Shown: in pieces, positions 13,967 to 20,441 of the stretch | How positions within the stretch are numbered: position 1 is the stretch's first letter | Layout of the letters: each line of letters opens with the position of its first letter | Origin: JBHPCZ01 sp042573625 | GTDB taxonomy: Bacteria; Desulfobacterota; Desulfobacteria; Desulfobacterales; UBA11574 | Length of the DNA stretch: 26,338 nt | NCBI GenBank assembly: GCA_042573625.1 | Contig: JBHPCZ010000034.1 | Location: 1-26,338, forward strand | Direction of reading: 5' to 3' | Position numbers and translations under genes: made by a program | Notes under the pieces: model-generated | Database searches by the model: none | What the model was told of the DNA's origin: nothing | The model's input: only the letters and a program-made list of their open reading frames with translations

Positions 13967-14056
13967 AAATGTTAAAATTTGATTTCCTTTTTCAAACATC
14001 AAGTATCCACTAACCATTAAGCAAAGGACAGAAGTTTGAGAAGATGAGAAAAGGCA

Positions 14057-14199
14057 GTGGGCTCATTTGAGCCCCACGCCTTGCACCATGCTTGCCCTGT
14101 GAAATCCATGCCCTATGAAATGCTTGCCCAATGAAACCTGTTGTTAAGTTTCATCGGGGCAAAGCCTATTTCATTGGGGTGAAAGCCATTTCACCGGGG
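14057..14199 (+). repeat. Triple-nested hairpin elements (H10) and adjacent palindrome
   Basis: A GTGGGCTCA/TGAGCCCCAC palindrome lies at 14057-14077. At 14091-14199 three hairpins are nested. The inner copy (14123-14159, 37 nt) has arms AATGAAAC/GTTTCAT. Around it is a middle copy (14107-14122 plus 14160-14179, 36 nt) with arms ATGAAAT/ATTTCAT. Outermost is a copy made of 14091-14106 plus 14180-14199 (36 nt) with arms GTGAAAT/ATTTCAC. Each begins with a variant of CTTGCCC and ends GGGG. The outer copy, joined, differs from H1 at only a few positions. Confidence 0.88.
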
Positions 14200-14337
14200 C
14201 GCTCTGCTCTTTGCTCCATGCTCTTGGCTCCATGCTCTCGGCTCCATGCTCTATGCGCTTTGCCCTGAACCCCGAACCCTGTACCCTTAACCATTCACTT
14301 TTCACCTTTTACTTTTCACTATTAACCATTAACTGAT
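14200..14337 (+). repeat. 7-nt repeat array ending at the wzm start codon
   Basis: Nineteen 7-nt units plus a split one, without phase slip. They drift from GCTCCAT type through ACCCTGT type to ACTTTTC type. The A of the wzm ATG is the last base of the last unit. Two further units (14076-14089) precede the H10 insertion, and removing H10 restores the phase (unit GCGCTCT). No Shine-Dalgarno exists before wzm. The rest of the gap (13967-14056) shows nothing recognisable. Confidence 0.85.
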
Positions 14338-15234
14338 ATGTCCCAATCAACCGACCCAATACTTGACAACCCGAGTTCGACATCCCAAACTCTGGACACC
14401 GACTGGACCACCATCATACGTCCCACCAGCAAATGGTTTGATCTGAAACTGCGGGAACTGTGGCAATTCAAAGACCTGATTGTTCTGTTTGTCCGACGGG
14501 ATTTTGTGGCGCGTTTTAAGCAGACCATCTTGGGCCCGCTCTGGTACATCATACAGCCTTTGTTTTCATCCGGTATTTTTACCATTGTCTTCGGAAAATT
14601 CGCAGGCCTGCCCACAGACGGTCTGCCGCAGTTTATCTTTTACATGTCCGGTAACGTGGTTTGGGGTTATTTCTCCAGAGGCCTGACAGCTACTTCAGGA
14701 ACATTTATCGCCAACAGAGGACTGTTCGGCAAGGTTTATTTTCCCCGACTCGTTGTACCTGTTTCTACACTGATCTCCAATCTGATATCCTTTGGAATCC
14801 AGTTTGCTCTTTTTGTTTTTTTCATGGGATTTTTTGCCGTCAAGGGAGCTACTATCCAGCCCAACCTGTGGATACTGACCTTCCCCCTTCTCATGCTCAT
14901 GATGGCAGGGCTCGGGCTTGGATCCGGTATTATTATCTCCTCGGCAACCACCAAATATAGAGACCTGCAGCAGGTAGTGGGATTCGGCGTCAGCCTTCTC
15001 ATGTACGCCACACCCATTATCTATCCCTTGTCCGCGGTTCCGGGAAAATGGAAGTGGGTGGTTCTGGCCAACCCCATGACCCCGATCGTGGAAACGTTCC
15101 GATACGCCTTTCTCGGCGCCGGCACCGTCAACCCCCTTCACCTGGTGTACAGCGGTGTGTTTGCCACTGTGCTGCTGTTGATCGGGATATTGATCTTTAA
15201 TCGGGTGGAAAGGACGTTTATGGACACTGTTTGA
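14338..15234 (+). CDS. wzm: ABC-2 O-antigen exporter permease Wzm
   Basis: 298-aa inner-membrane permease with six predicted membrane segments and the ABC-2 export pattern. Seen: FVRRDFVARFKQTILGPLWY near residues 52-71 (the conserved coupling-helix region of Wzm/TagG proteins), YMSGNVVWGYF, the NRGLFGKVYFPR block, and the C-terminal NPMTPIVETFRYAFLG. It pairs with the ATPase at 18255 to move the undecaprenol-linked chain across the inner membrane. wzm and wzt are normally adjacent; here about 3 kb separates them. A hairpin TGAAGCC/GGCTTCA (15232-15248) overlaps the stop codon. Confidence 0.9.
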   Translation: MSQSTDPILDNPSSTSQTLDTDWTTIIRPTSKWFDLKLRELWQFKDLIVLFVRRDFVARFKQTILGPLWYIIQPLFSSGIFTIVFGKFAGLPTDGLPQFIFYMSGNVVWGYFSRGLTATSGTFIANRGLFGKVYFPRLVVPVSTLISNLISFGIQFALFVFFMGFFAVKGATIQPNLWILTFPLLMLMMAGLGLGSGIIISSATTKYRDLQQVVGFGVSLLMYATPIIYPLSAVPGKWKWVVLANPMTPIVETFRYAFLGAGTVNPLHLVYSGVFATVLLLIGILIFNRVERTFMDTV

Positions 15235-15248
15235 AGCCTTTGGCTTCA

Positions 15249-15490
15249 GTAAAATGTAAAACGTGAAATGTGAAAAGTTATATGTTGAATACTAATAACT
15301 ATATTAAAGTAATGATAACCCAAATTAGATATCAAACCAGAGACAGATTCCCCCGGGCACGCCCGGGGTCCTCACGGTTTCGGCCTTTCATGCCGACCAA
15401 CCATTCACACTACATTGAGTACTTTCGCGTGAATGGTTGGAAAAACTCATTCATCCACGGGTAAGGGAGCGCGAACTTCCGCTGGTAACT
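15249..15490. repeat. Intergenic palindromes after wzm
   Basis: No gene seen. An 8-bp palindrome CCCCGGGC/GCCCGGGG is at 15351-15368. A perfect 12-bp hairpin (15397-15408 with 15429-15440, arm CCAACCATTCAC) has a 20-nt loop. Both resemble subterminal hairpins of the repeat cassettes, but terminal repeats are not clear here. Confidence 0.5.
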
Positions 15491-15495
15491 ACATT

Positions 15496-15603
15496 ATGAA
15501 GTTTCTGGTAGATAATGCGCTGTCACCCTTCATTGCAGAAAACCTAAGGCAATATGGTCATGATGCAATAGGGGACCTCCTAAGGAGGATTCCAGCGAGG
15601 TAG
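15496..15603 (+). pseudogene. Truncated DUF5615-like (PIN-like) toxin gene
   Basis: Begins MKFLVDNALSPFIAENLRQY then GHDAIGD, the characteristic N-terminus of DUF5615 family proteins (about 110-120 aa). After 27 residues the frame runs into palindromic repeat sequence and stops at codon 36. The catalytic C-terminal part is missing. Confidence 0.7.
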
Positions 15604-15624
15604 GTCCGGCAGATGGTACCGGGG
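15576..15624 (+). repeat. Palindromes truncating the DUF5615-like gene (H12)
   Basis: CCTCCT/AGGAGG (15576-15588) is followed by a segment (15599-15624) sharing GTAGGTCCGGCAGAT with H7 and ending ACCGGGG. The left CCTGCCCC arm of H7 is replaced by CCAGCGAG. Probably a rearranged or partial member of the hairpin family. Confidence 0.5.
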
Positions 15625-15688
15625 TTGAAGATCGGTGTGTTTTTAGGTTTTTAGACTTATTAAATACCTCTGAAAAAGCAAGGAGCAT

Positions 15689-16207
15689 GTGGCTGTGGAA
15701 AAGACTCTAAAAGTTTTCAACGACCTGGAGAAAAAAGGCCTGATTAACCGATATGTCATAGGTGGAGGGATTGCAGTTCTTTTCTATGCAGAGCCCATTC
15801 TTACCTATGACCTGGATGTCTTTTGCCTTCTGCCGGCAGAGAGAGGAGGTCTTATCACGCTTTCGGCTCTCTACAAATATTTGCGCAAGAAGGGTTATAG
15901 AGAACAAGAGGAACATATTGTTATCGAAGGAATACCAGTCCAGTTCATTCCCGCGTATAATGAACTTGTGGAAGAAGCCATAGAAAAGGCCATAGAGGTG
16001 AAATATAAGCGGGTGAAAACAAAGATAGTACGTGCAGAACATCTTTTGGCAATTATGCTCCAAACATACCGCCCGAAAGACAGGGAGAGAATGCTTCTCC
16101 TTCTTGATGAAGCCCAAATAGATATGCCTTATCTGGAGAACGTCCTGGAACGGCACGGATTGCAGGAAAAGTGGAGCAAGTTCGGGAGGCGGTACAATGA
16201 AGAATAA
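15689..16207 (+). CDS. Nucleotidyltransferase-fold protein (second)
   Basis: 172 aa. Nucleotidyltransferase signature: IGGGIAVLFY (24-33), then TYDLDVF with Asp41 and Asp43. It differs from the gene at 6451 but has the same overall design (DUF6036/AbiEii-like). GTG 15689 start with AAGGAG immediately upstream. The downstream small gene overlaps it by 11 nt. It lies in the insert that separates wzm from wzt. Likely toxin-like or defence-related; target unknown. Confidence 0.65.
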   Translation: MAVEKTLKVFNDLEKKGLINRYVIGGGIAVLFYAEPILTYDLDVFCLLPAERGGLITLSALYKYLRKKGYREQEEHIVIEGIPVQFIPAYNELVEEAIEKAIEVKYKRVKTKIVRAEHLLAIMLQTYRPKDRERMLLLLDEAQIDMPYLENVLERHGLQEKWSKFGRRYNEE

Positions 16208-16379
16208 AGAGAAGGTATGGAAAGGTGTTAAGGAGATGAGTCGGGCAAAAATGGAGAGACGCCGGAAATTGGCAAGACTTCCATTTGAAGAGAAGATTCT
16301 TATCTTATTGCGCTTGCAGAGGATAGCTGTGGAAATAAGCCGGGCAGGTGGAAGAAAGCGTCACCAGGTCTGGGAATGA
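16197..16379 (+). CDS. Small basic protein paired with nucleotidyltransferase
   Basis: 60 aa, very rich in Lys and Arg (KMERRRKLARLPFEEKILIL), predicted helical. Family not recognised. It overlaps the upstream gene by 11 nt, suggesting coupled expression and a partner or antitoxin role (inference). Confidence 0.55.
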   Translation: MKNKEKVWKGVKEMSRAKMERRRKLARLPFEEKILILLRLQRIAVEISRAGGRKRHQVWE

Positions 16380-16414
16380 TTTTAATTCACAATTCAAGCT
16401 TTGACACCGATTCC

Positions 16415-16519
16415 GTTAACTGGCACCTGGTTTACAGCGGTGTCTTTACCCTGGTGCTTCTGCTGATCGGAATACTGATTTTCAACCGGGTGGAACGGAC
16501 GTTTATGGACACTGTCTGA
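16415..16519 (+). pseudogene. Second, diverged 3' end of a wzm gene
   Basis: Encodes the last ~33 residues of a Wzm protein (HLVYSGVFTLVLLLIGILIF then NRVERTFMDTV and stop), identical in the last 11 residues to the intact wzm. At DNA level it differs from the intact copy at 15 of 93 compared positions, mostly silent. It therefore derives from a related but distinct wzm allele. A perfect hairpin (16512-16523 with 16527-16538) covers the stop codon, as a different hairpin does in the intact gene. Confidence 0.85.
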
Positions 16520-16540
16520 TCTGGGGCAGATCAGACAGTA

Positions 16541-16575
16541 GTTATACGTTATCTGTTATCAGTAAGCAGTTGTTG
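16541..16575 (+). repeat. 7-nt repeats left of four-helix-bundle gene
   Basis: GTTATAC, GTTATCT, GTTATCA, GTAAGCA, GTTGTTG in constant phase. The same GTTATCT/GTTATTA type resumes at 16976-16996 on the other side of the gene. Confidence 0.65.
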
Positions 16576-16581
16576 AAATAT

Positions 16582-16974
16582 ATGAACGATAAGGAAATAA
16601 AAACATTTGAAGATTTAAAATGCTGGCAAGCTTGTCGAAATCTCAGGATCTTTATCGCTAAAGAAATCTTACCATTATTACCAAAGGACGAAAAATACAG
16701 GCTTGGGGATCAAATTCTGAGAGCTTCCAGATCGACAACTGCGAATTTATCCGAAGGCTATGGACGATATCATTATATGGACAATGCTAATTTCTGCAGC
16801 AATGCCAGAGGCTCTTGTTGGGAAGTGTTGGATCATTTGATCACAGCTACCGATGAGAATATGATCTCATCTGAAATGATAGATAAAGGACGTAAACTTG
16901 TTAATAATGCTGTAAAATTAATAAATGGCTACATGAACTATTTAAAAAGAGCTGGAAAGAATGAGAAGCGTTAA
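16582..16974 (+). CDS. Four-helix-bundle protein (S23/IVP family)
   Basis: 130 aa. Family features: KTFEDLKCWQACRNLRIFI, LGDQILRASRSTTANLSEGY with the conserved ANLSEGYGR, the segment SNARGSCWEVLDHL, and LINGYMNYL at the end. The family includes proteins encoded in 23S rRNA intervening sequences and the accessory Avd protein of diversity-generating retroelements; no reverse transcriptase is present in the window, so this is a stand-alone copy of unknown role. I chose ATG 16582; TTG codons at 16570 and 16573 lie in the flanking 7-nt repeat. The gene sits between two halves of a 7-nt array. Confidence 0.82.
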   Translation: MNDKEIKTFEDLKCWQACRNLRIFIAKEILPLLPKDEKYRLGDQILRASRSTTANLSEGYGRYHYMDNANFCSNARGSCWEVLDHLITATDENMISSEMIDKGRKLVNNAVKLINGYMNYLKRAGKNEKR

Positions 16975-16975
16975 T

Positions 16976-16996
16976 TATTATCCGTTATCTGTTATT
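16976..16996 (+). repeat. 7-nt repeats right of four-helix-bundle gene
   Basis: ATTATCC, GTTATCT, GTTATTA: three units directly after the stop codon, same orientation and type as the left flank. Confidence 0.6.
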
Positions 16997-17109
16997 AGGA
17001 ACGGACAATCTAAAAAAAGACCCGTCTATATTAGTCATTGACCAAGATCTATATACGTGAGACATTATAGGGGACGTTTTTTAAAGGTCTCGGATTTGGA
17101 GGTGGCATA

Positions 17110-17340
17110 ATGCAAGAGTATACAGTTATAAAAAAGGGGCAGAGCATTCAGCCGTGTATAAATATCCCGGATGAATTTAAAGACATGGAATTAGAAATAA
17201 AAATCCGCCCTTTACGTTCAAAGGGCAGTGTTCGAAGTAAACTTGAACATCTGTTTAACATGAACGAGGGTATAAATCCCTTTGAAATGATTCAGGATGT
17301 CAGAAAATGGCAGCAGGAACTTCGAAATGAATGGGAATAG
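17110..17340 (+). CDS. VapB-like antitoxin
   Basis: 76 aa. N-terminal beta-rich half (YTVIKKGQSIQPCINIPDEF) resembles short antitoxins of PIN toxins that contact DNA. The C-terminal half is polar and helical (NPFEMIQDVRKWQQELRNEW) and would bind the toxin. Strong ribosome site GGAGGTGG just before ATG 17110. It overlaps the PIN toxin gene by 14 nt. As in other VapBC modules the complex probably represses its own promoter; no operator was identified. Confidence 0.72.
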   Translation: MQEYTVIKKGQSIQPCINIPDEFKDMELEIKIRPLRSKGSVRSKLEHLFNMNEGINPFEMIQDVRKWQQELRNEWE

Positions 17341-17698
17341 TGCTCTTCTCGACAGTAACATTATCGTTTACCTTTCGAAGCGGAAAGTACCGCTGTCTTT
17401 TTTAGATCAATTTGATGAGCATAATATTTCAGTCATAACTTATATGGAGGTTTTAGGGTATCAGTTTCAAGACCCTAGAGAGGAAGAGTTTATCAGAGAA
17501 ATTTTAGAAGTGTTTCGCATACTTTTTATCGATCAAAAAATCGCTGATATAGCGATAGAAATCAGGAGAAAGTGGAGAATAAAGCTGCCAGATGCGATTA
17601 TTGCTGCAACGGCAAAAGCTCTAAATTTGTACTTGGTTACGCGGAACATTGATGATTTTAAGAAAGTTGAAATTCAGATCGCCAATCCATTTGATTAA
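17327..17698 (+). CDS. vapC: VapC-like PIN-domain toxin
   Basis: 123-aa PIN-domain ribonuclease. Acidic active-site residues are all present: Asp9 (ALLDSNIIVY), Glu41 (TYMEVLGY), Asp89 (KLPDAIIAATA) and Asp109/Asp110 (TRNIDDF). The frame is open from 17297, but ATG 17327 puts the first Asp at the normal position and keeps a short overlap with the antitoxin. A complete, probably functional type II toxin-antitoxin pair. Confidence 0.87.
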   Translation: MNGNSALLDSNIIVYLSKRKVPLSFLDQFDEHNISVITYMEVLGYQFQDPREEEFIREILEVFRILFIDQKIADIAIEIRRKWRIKLPDAIIAATAKALNLYLVTRNIDDFKKVEIQIANPFD

Positions 17699-17721
17699 AA
17701 CCACCAAATGCCACCAATGAA

Positions 17722-17797
17722 TTACCCCGCGGCAAGCTACGGGGTATCTGACTAAAGGAATACCCCATATTAGCGCTGCAAGCAGCGGGGAATTAAA
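17722..17797. repeat. Two CCCCG palindromes after vapC
   Basis: TACCCCG/CGGGGTA hairpin (17723-17746) with GCGGCAAGCT-type loop. A second hairpin at 17762-17792, with GCTGCAAGCAGC core and CCCC/GGGG ends, is interrupted by ATATTAG on the left arm. A related GCAGCAAGCTGC occurs at 20707-20718. They differ in core from the 36-nt family. Confidence 0.55.
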
Positions 17798-17868
17798 CCC
17801 TAAAAAAGATTAAAAGAATCCTGTTTAATCTCACTGAGACCTTTAAAAAAGTTCACTCGAGGAAAGGG

Positions 17869-17966
17869 GCCTCAACTCTTCAGGGATAAGAGATGAGCTT
17901 CTAAAAGATCTTGAAGAAGAATGTAAAATGATTTCAGGTTTTATACGTAATCTCAAAAACAAATAA
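17869..17966 (+). pseudogene. 3' fragment of an unidentified small gene
   Basis: Open stretch of about 31 codons without a start, ending IRDELLKDLEEECKMISGFI then RNLKNK and stop. Its helical pattern resembles the last helix of four-helix-bundle proteins, but it is too short to assign. The rest of 17699-17982 shows no gene. Confidence 0.35.
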
Positions 17967-17982
17967 TCACACCAAACCCTTC

Positions 17983-18244
17983 GTTCCATGTTTACCCAGT
18001 TAAATTTTTATCCAGTGAAACCATGTTTTTTCTTTTGTTTCACCGGGACCGAAGAACCATTTAACGTGGGCTCTTTGCTCCACGCTCATAGCTCCATGCT
18101 CATAGCTCCACGCGCCATGCTCTCGGCTCTATGCTCCTTACTTTTAACCTTTTACCAATAACCATTCTCCCAGTAAACACCAACGAGCAATCAGCAACCA
18201 GTTTCCAGTTTCCAACGATTTACCAATAACTGATAACCAATAAC
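17983..18244 (+). repeat. 7-nt repeat array before wzt, interrupted by H15
   Basis: Unit GTTCCAT (17983-17989) and one G precede the hairpin insert. From 18071 the array continues for 25 units to 18244 in constant phase, drifting from GCTCCAC type to ACCATTC type to CAATAAC type. Removing 17991-18070 restores the unit GCTCTTT. The array ends 10 nt before the wzt ATG and leaves no clear Shine-Dalgarno. Confidence 0.82.
17991..18070 (+). repeat. Nested hairpin elements H15
   Basis: Outer arms AGTTAAAT and ATTTAAC, bounded by ACCC and GTGGG. In the loop lies a second hairpin with arms CCAGTGAAAC and GTTTCACCGGG. Outer loop CGAAGAACC resembles the CGAAGCC loop of the 36-nt family. Confidence 0.7.
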
Positions 18245-18254
18245 ACGCGAATTT

Positions 18255-19640
18255 ATGAGCGACGTAGTCATTAAGGTAGAAAACCTCTCCAAACGCTACC
18301 GCCTCGGTCTCATCGGCGGCAAAACCCTTCGTGAAGACGTTCAGCGCTGGTGGGCCAAACTCCGTGGTCAACCTGATCCCCTTTTAAAAGTCGATCAACT
18401 TGAAAAACTCCAAGCTTCCACCTCACTCTCTGCTCCAGGCTCCTCGCTCCATGCTCAAAACTCCAAGCTCCAAGCCCAAAATTCCGAGCCCACTCCTCCT
18501 GGCTCCTCGCTCCCTGCTCCAAGCTCGTCGCAAAGCGACGCAATCTGGGCCTTAAAAGATATAAATTTCGAAGTCAAACGCGGCGAAATCCTCGGTATCA
18601 TCGGTAAAAACGGGGCCGGAAAGAGTACGCTTCTCAAAATTATTTCAAAAATTACTGCACCCACAACTGGTGAAATAAAAATTAAAGGCCGGGTAGGCAG
18701 TTTACTGGAAGTTGGCACAGGCTTTCATCCTGAACTGACCGGCCGGGAAAACACCTATCTCAATGGCGCAATTTTGGGAATGAGGAAATCCGAAGTGGAT
18801 CGAAAGTTCGATGAAATTGTGGACTTTTCTGAAATCGAGAAATTCATCGATACACCGGTGAAACGCTATTCGAGTGGAATGTATGTAAGATTAGCGTTCG
18901 CCGTTGCAGCCCATTTAGATCCTGAGATACTGGTGGTGGATGAAGTTTTAGCAGTGGGTGATGTGACCTTTCAGAAAAAGTGCTTGGGGAAGATGGATAA
19001 AGTTGCCAAAGAAGGGCGAACAGTGCTGTTTGTGAGCCACAATATGTCAGCTGTTCAACGGTTGTGTAGTACATGTATATGGCTACATGATGGCCAGATT
19101 AGACTGAAAGATTTGGTTGAAGATGTGGTGACAGAATATTTAAACTTAATGTCCAATCTGATTTCCAGTAAAATATTACCCGCCAATTCTAGTGTGCCAT
19201 TAAGTTTTAGGAAGATCCAAGTTTCTGGCCAAGAATTTAATAAAAACGGGAGCATTGAATTTTCTGAACCGATAAATATAGAAATAGACTATGATATCAA
19301 CCGCTCTATTTCCTCTGCTCATGTTGCCTGTTTCATCCACAACATAGAAGGGGTTTGTGTTTTTGGCAGCGGAGACGCTGATATTAATCAGGACCGTCTT
19401 GGTACACGAACAGAAGGTAGTTACAAAGCTTGTTTTCAAGTGCCACCTCGCTTGCTTGGTGAAGGTATTTACACGATAACTGTGACATCAGGAATCCCCT
19501 ATGTTCATGTTTACGATAGGCATGAATCAATAGTTCAGTTTCAGATAATTGACAAGACGAGTTGCCGGCGGAAATGGCAGCATAAAAGACGTCCTGGAAT
19601 TCTTGGTATCGAATTACCTTGGGTTGTGCAAAAAAAATGA
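18255..19640 (+). CDS. wzt: ABC O-antigen exporter ATPase Wzt with C-terminal domain
   Basis: 461-aa cytoplasmic ATPase partner of Wzm. Walker A GKNGAGKST at 117-125, signature YSSGM at 205-209, Walker B ILVVDE at 225-230, and switch His262 in FVSHNM. Residues ~300-461 form a beta-rich Wzt C-terminal domain, which in characterised systems binds the modified end of the O-antigen and so gates export. Residues ~51-93 (SLSAPGSSLHAQNSKLQAQN and similar) are encoded by a 7-nt repeat array; they interrupt the N-terminal strand region between VDQLEK and DAIWALKDINFEV. This place is variable in other Wzt proteins, so the insert is probably tolerated. The stop overlaps the next ATG (ATGA). Confidence 0.92.
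   Translation: MSDVVIKVENLSKRYRLGLIGGKTLREDVQRWWAKLRGQPDPLLKVDQLEKLQASTSLSAPGSSLHAQNSKLQAQNSEPTPPGSSLPAPSSSQSDAIWALKDINFEVKRGEILGIIGKNGAGKSTLLKIISKITAPTTGEIKIKGRVGSLLEVGTGFHPELTGRENTYLNGAILGMRKSEVDRKFDEIVDFSEIEKFIDTPVKRYSSGMYVRLAFAVAAHLDPEILVVDEVLAVGDVTFQKKCLGKMDKVAKEGRTVLFVSHNMSAVQRLCSTCIWLHDGQIRLKDLVEDVVTEYLNLMSNLISSKILPANSSVPLSFRKIQVSGQEFNKNGSIEFSEPINIEIDYDINRSISSAHVACFIHNIEGVCVFGSGDADINQDRLGTRTEGSYKACFQVPPRLLGEGIYTITVTSGIPYVHVYDRHESIVQFQIIDKTSCRRKWQHKRRPGILGIELPWVVQKK
18407..18525 (+). repeat. In-frame 7-nt repeat array inside wzt
   Basis: Three units from 18407, a 4-nt offset, then thirteen units in strict 7-nt phase from 18432 to 18522 (GCTCCAT, GCTCCAA type). A CGTCGC/GCGACG hairpin follows at 18526-18540. 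The array matches the one outside the gene at 18077-18139. The reading frame continues through it. Confidence 0.88.
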
Positions 19641-20416
19641 GAACGATAAAATACTATATTCCACAAATAATAAAAGATTCCCTCCGACCCATATGGCGTC
19701 AAGTAAGACCTTTTACTCACAAGATTATACTGACAAGCCTTATGCCAGAAGGTTGTATATTCGAAGTAACAAATCCCGTGGAAAAAAGTCGCGTTGTTAA
19801 CCTTGGCTATGAGGAAGAGTTAATAAGGATTTTCTTATCTGAGATTAATTCTGGGGATGTGGTTTTTGATATAGGGAGTTGCGTAGGTCTATACGCTCTA
19901 CATGCAGCTCTATGTGGGGCAAGGGTGGTGGCATTTGAACCTGATCCTATCTATCGAAAACGCCTGAATAAAAATATAAGAATTAACAAGCTTAAAAAAT
20001 CTATCTATGTTGTGAAATGGGCTGTATCAGACCGAAAGGGGATTGGAACTCTCTATACCGACGGACTTTCGACCAATAGATCCCCAAGCTTAAACCAAGT
20101 TGGAGAACGAGGTGCGGTTACAGTAAAAACCGATACAATAGATAATGCCATACAAAAGGGCAAACTACCTTTACCCAATATAGTAAAACTTGATATAGAG
20201 GGGGCAGAAATACTTGCATTGCACGGGATGAAACAACTACTCCGTTCAAAAGATGCCCCGCAATATATTTTCATAGAGTTCCATCCTGACTTCCTCAGAG
20301 GCTTCAACTCTTCCGTAGAGGAATGTTTACAACTTATACCATCTGCGTATGATAAAATATCTTCCAAGCCCAGAGACGGTCAGATGCATTATATTTTTAA
20401 AAAAAATACAAGTTAA
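19637..20416 (+). CDS. FkbM-family SAM-dependent methyltransferase
   Basis: 259 aa from ATG 19637, which overlaps the wzt stop. SAM-binding motif DIGSCVG at 78-84, acidic residue in FEPDP (100-104), and KLDIEGAE later, all typical of FkbM enzymes. Probably O-methylates a sugar of the glycan. In ABC-exported O-antigens a terminal methyl group often caps the chain and is read by the Wzt C-terminal domain; the direct coupling of this gene to wzt fits such a capping role, which is inference. Base composition becomes more AT-rich from here to about 22 kb. Confidence 0.87.
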   Translation: MRTIKYYIPQIIKDSLRPIWRQVRPFTHKIILTSLMPEGCIFEVTNPVEKSRVVNLGYEEELIRIFLSEINSGDVVFDIGSCVGLYALHAALCGARVVAFEPDPIYRKRLNKNIRINKLKKSIYVVKWAVSDRKGIGTLYTDGLSTNRSPSLNQVGERGAVTVKTDTIDNAIQKGKLPLPNIVKLDIEGAEILALHGMKQLLRSKDAPQYIFIEFHPDFLRGFNSSVEECLQLIPSAYDKISSKPRDGQMHYIFKKNTS

Positions 20417-20441
20417 AAATCACCTAATTTATTCTCTGAAA

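Noticed and set aside
14057..14338. Short regular repeats as a CRISPR array
   Set aside because: The repeats are 7 nt with no spacers, and the 36-nt hairpins are nested rather than evenly spaced. No cas gene is present.
15270..15464. 64-codon open frame after wzm
   Set aside because: It runs across palindromes and has no family resemblance or ribosome site.
16582..16974. Diversity-generating retroelement based on the Avd-like protein
   Set aside because: No reverse transcriptase, template repeat or variable repeat is visible in the window.
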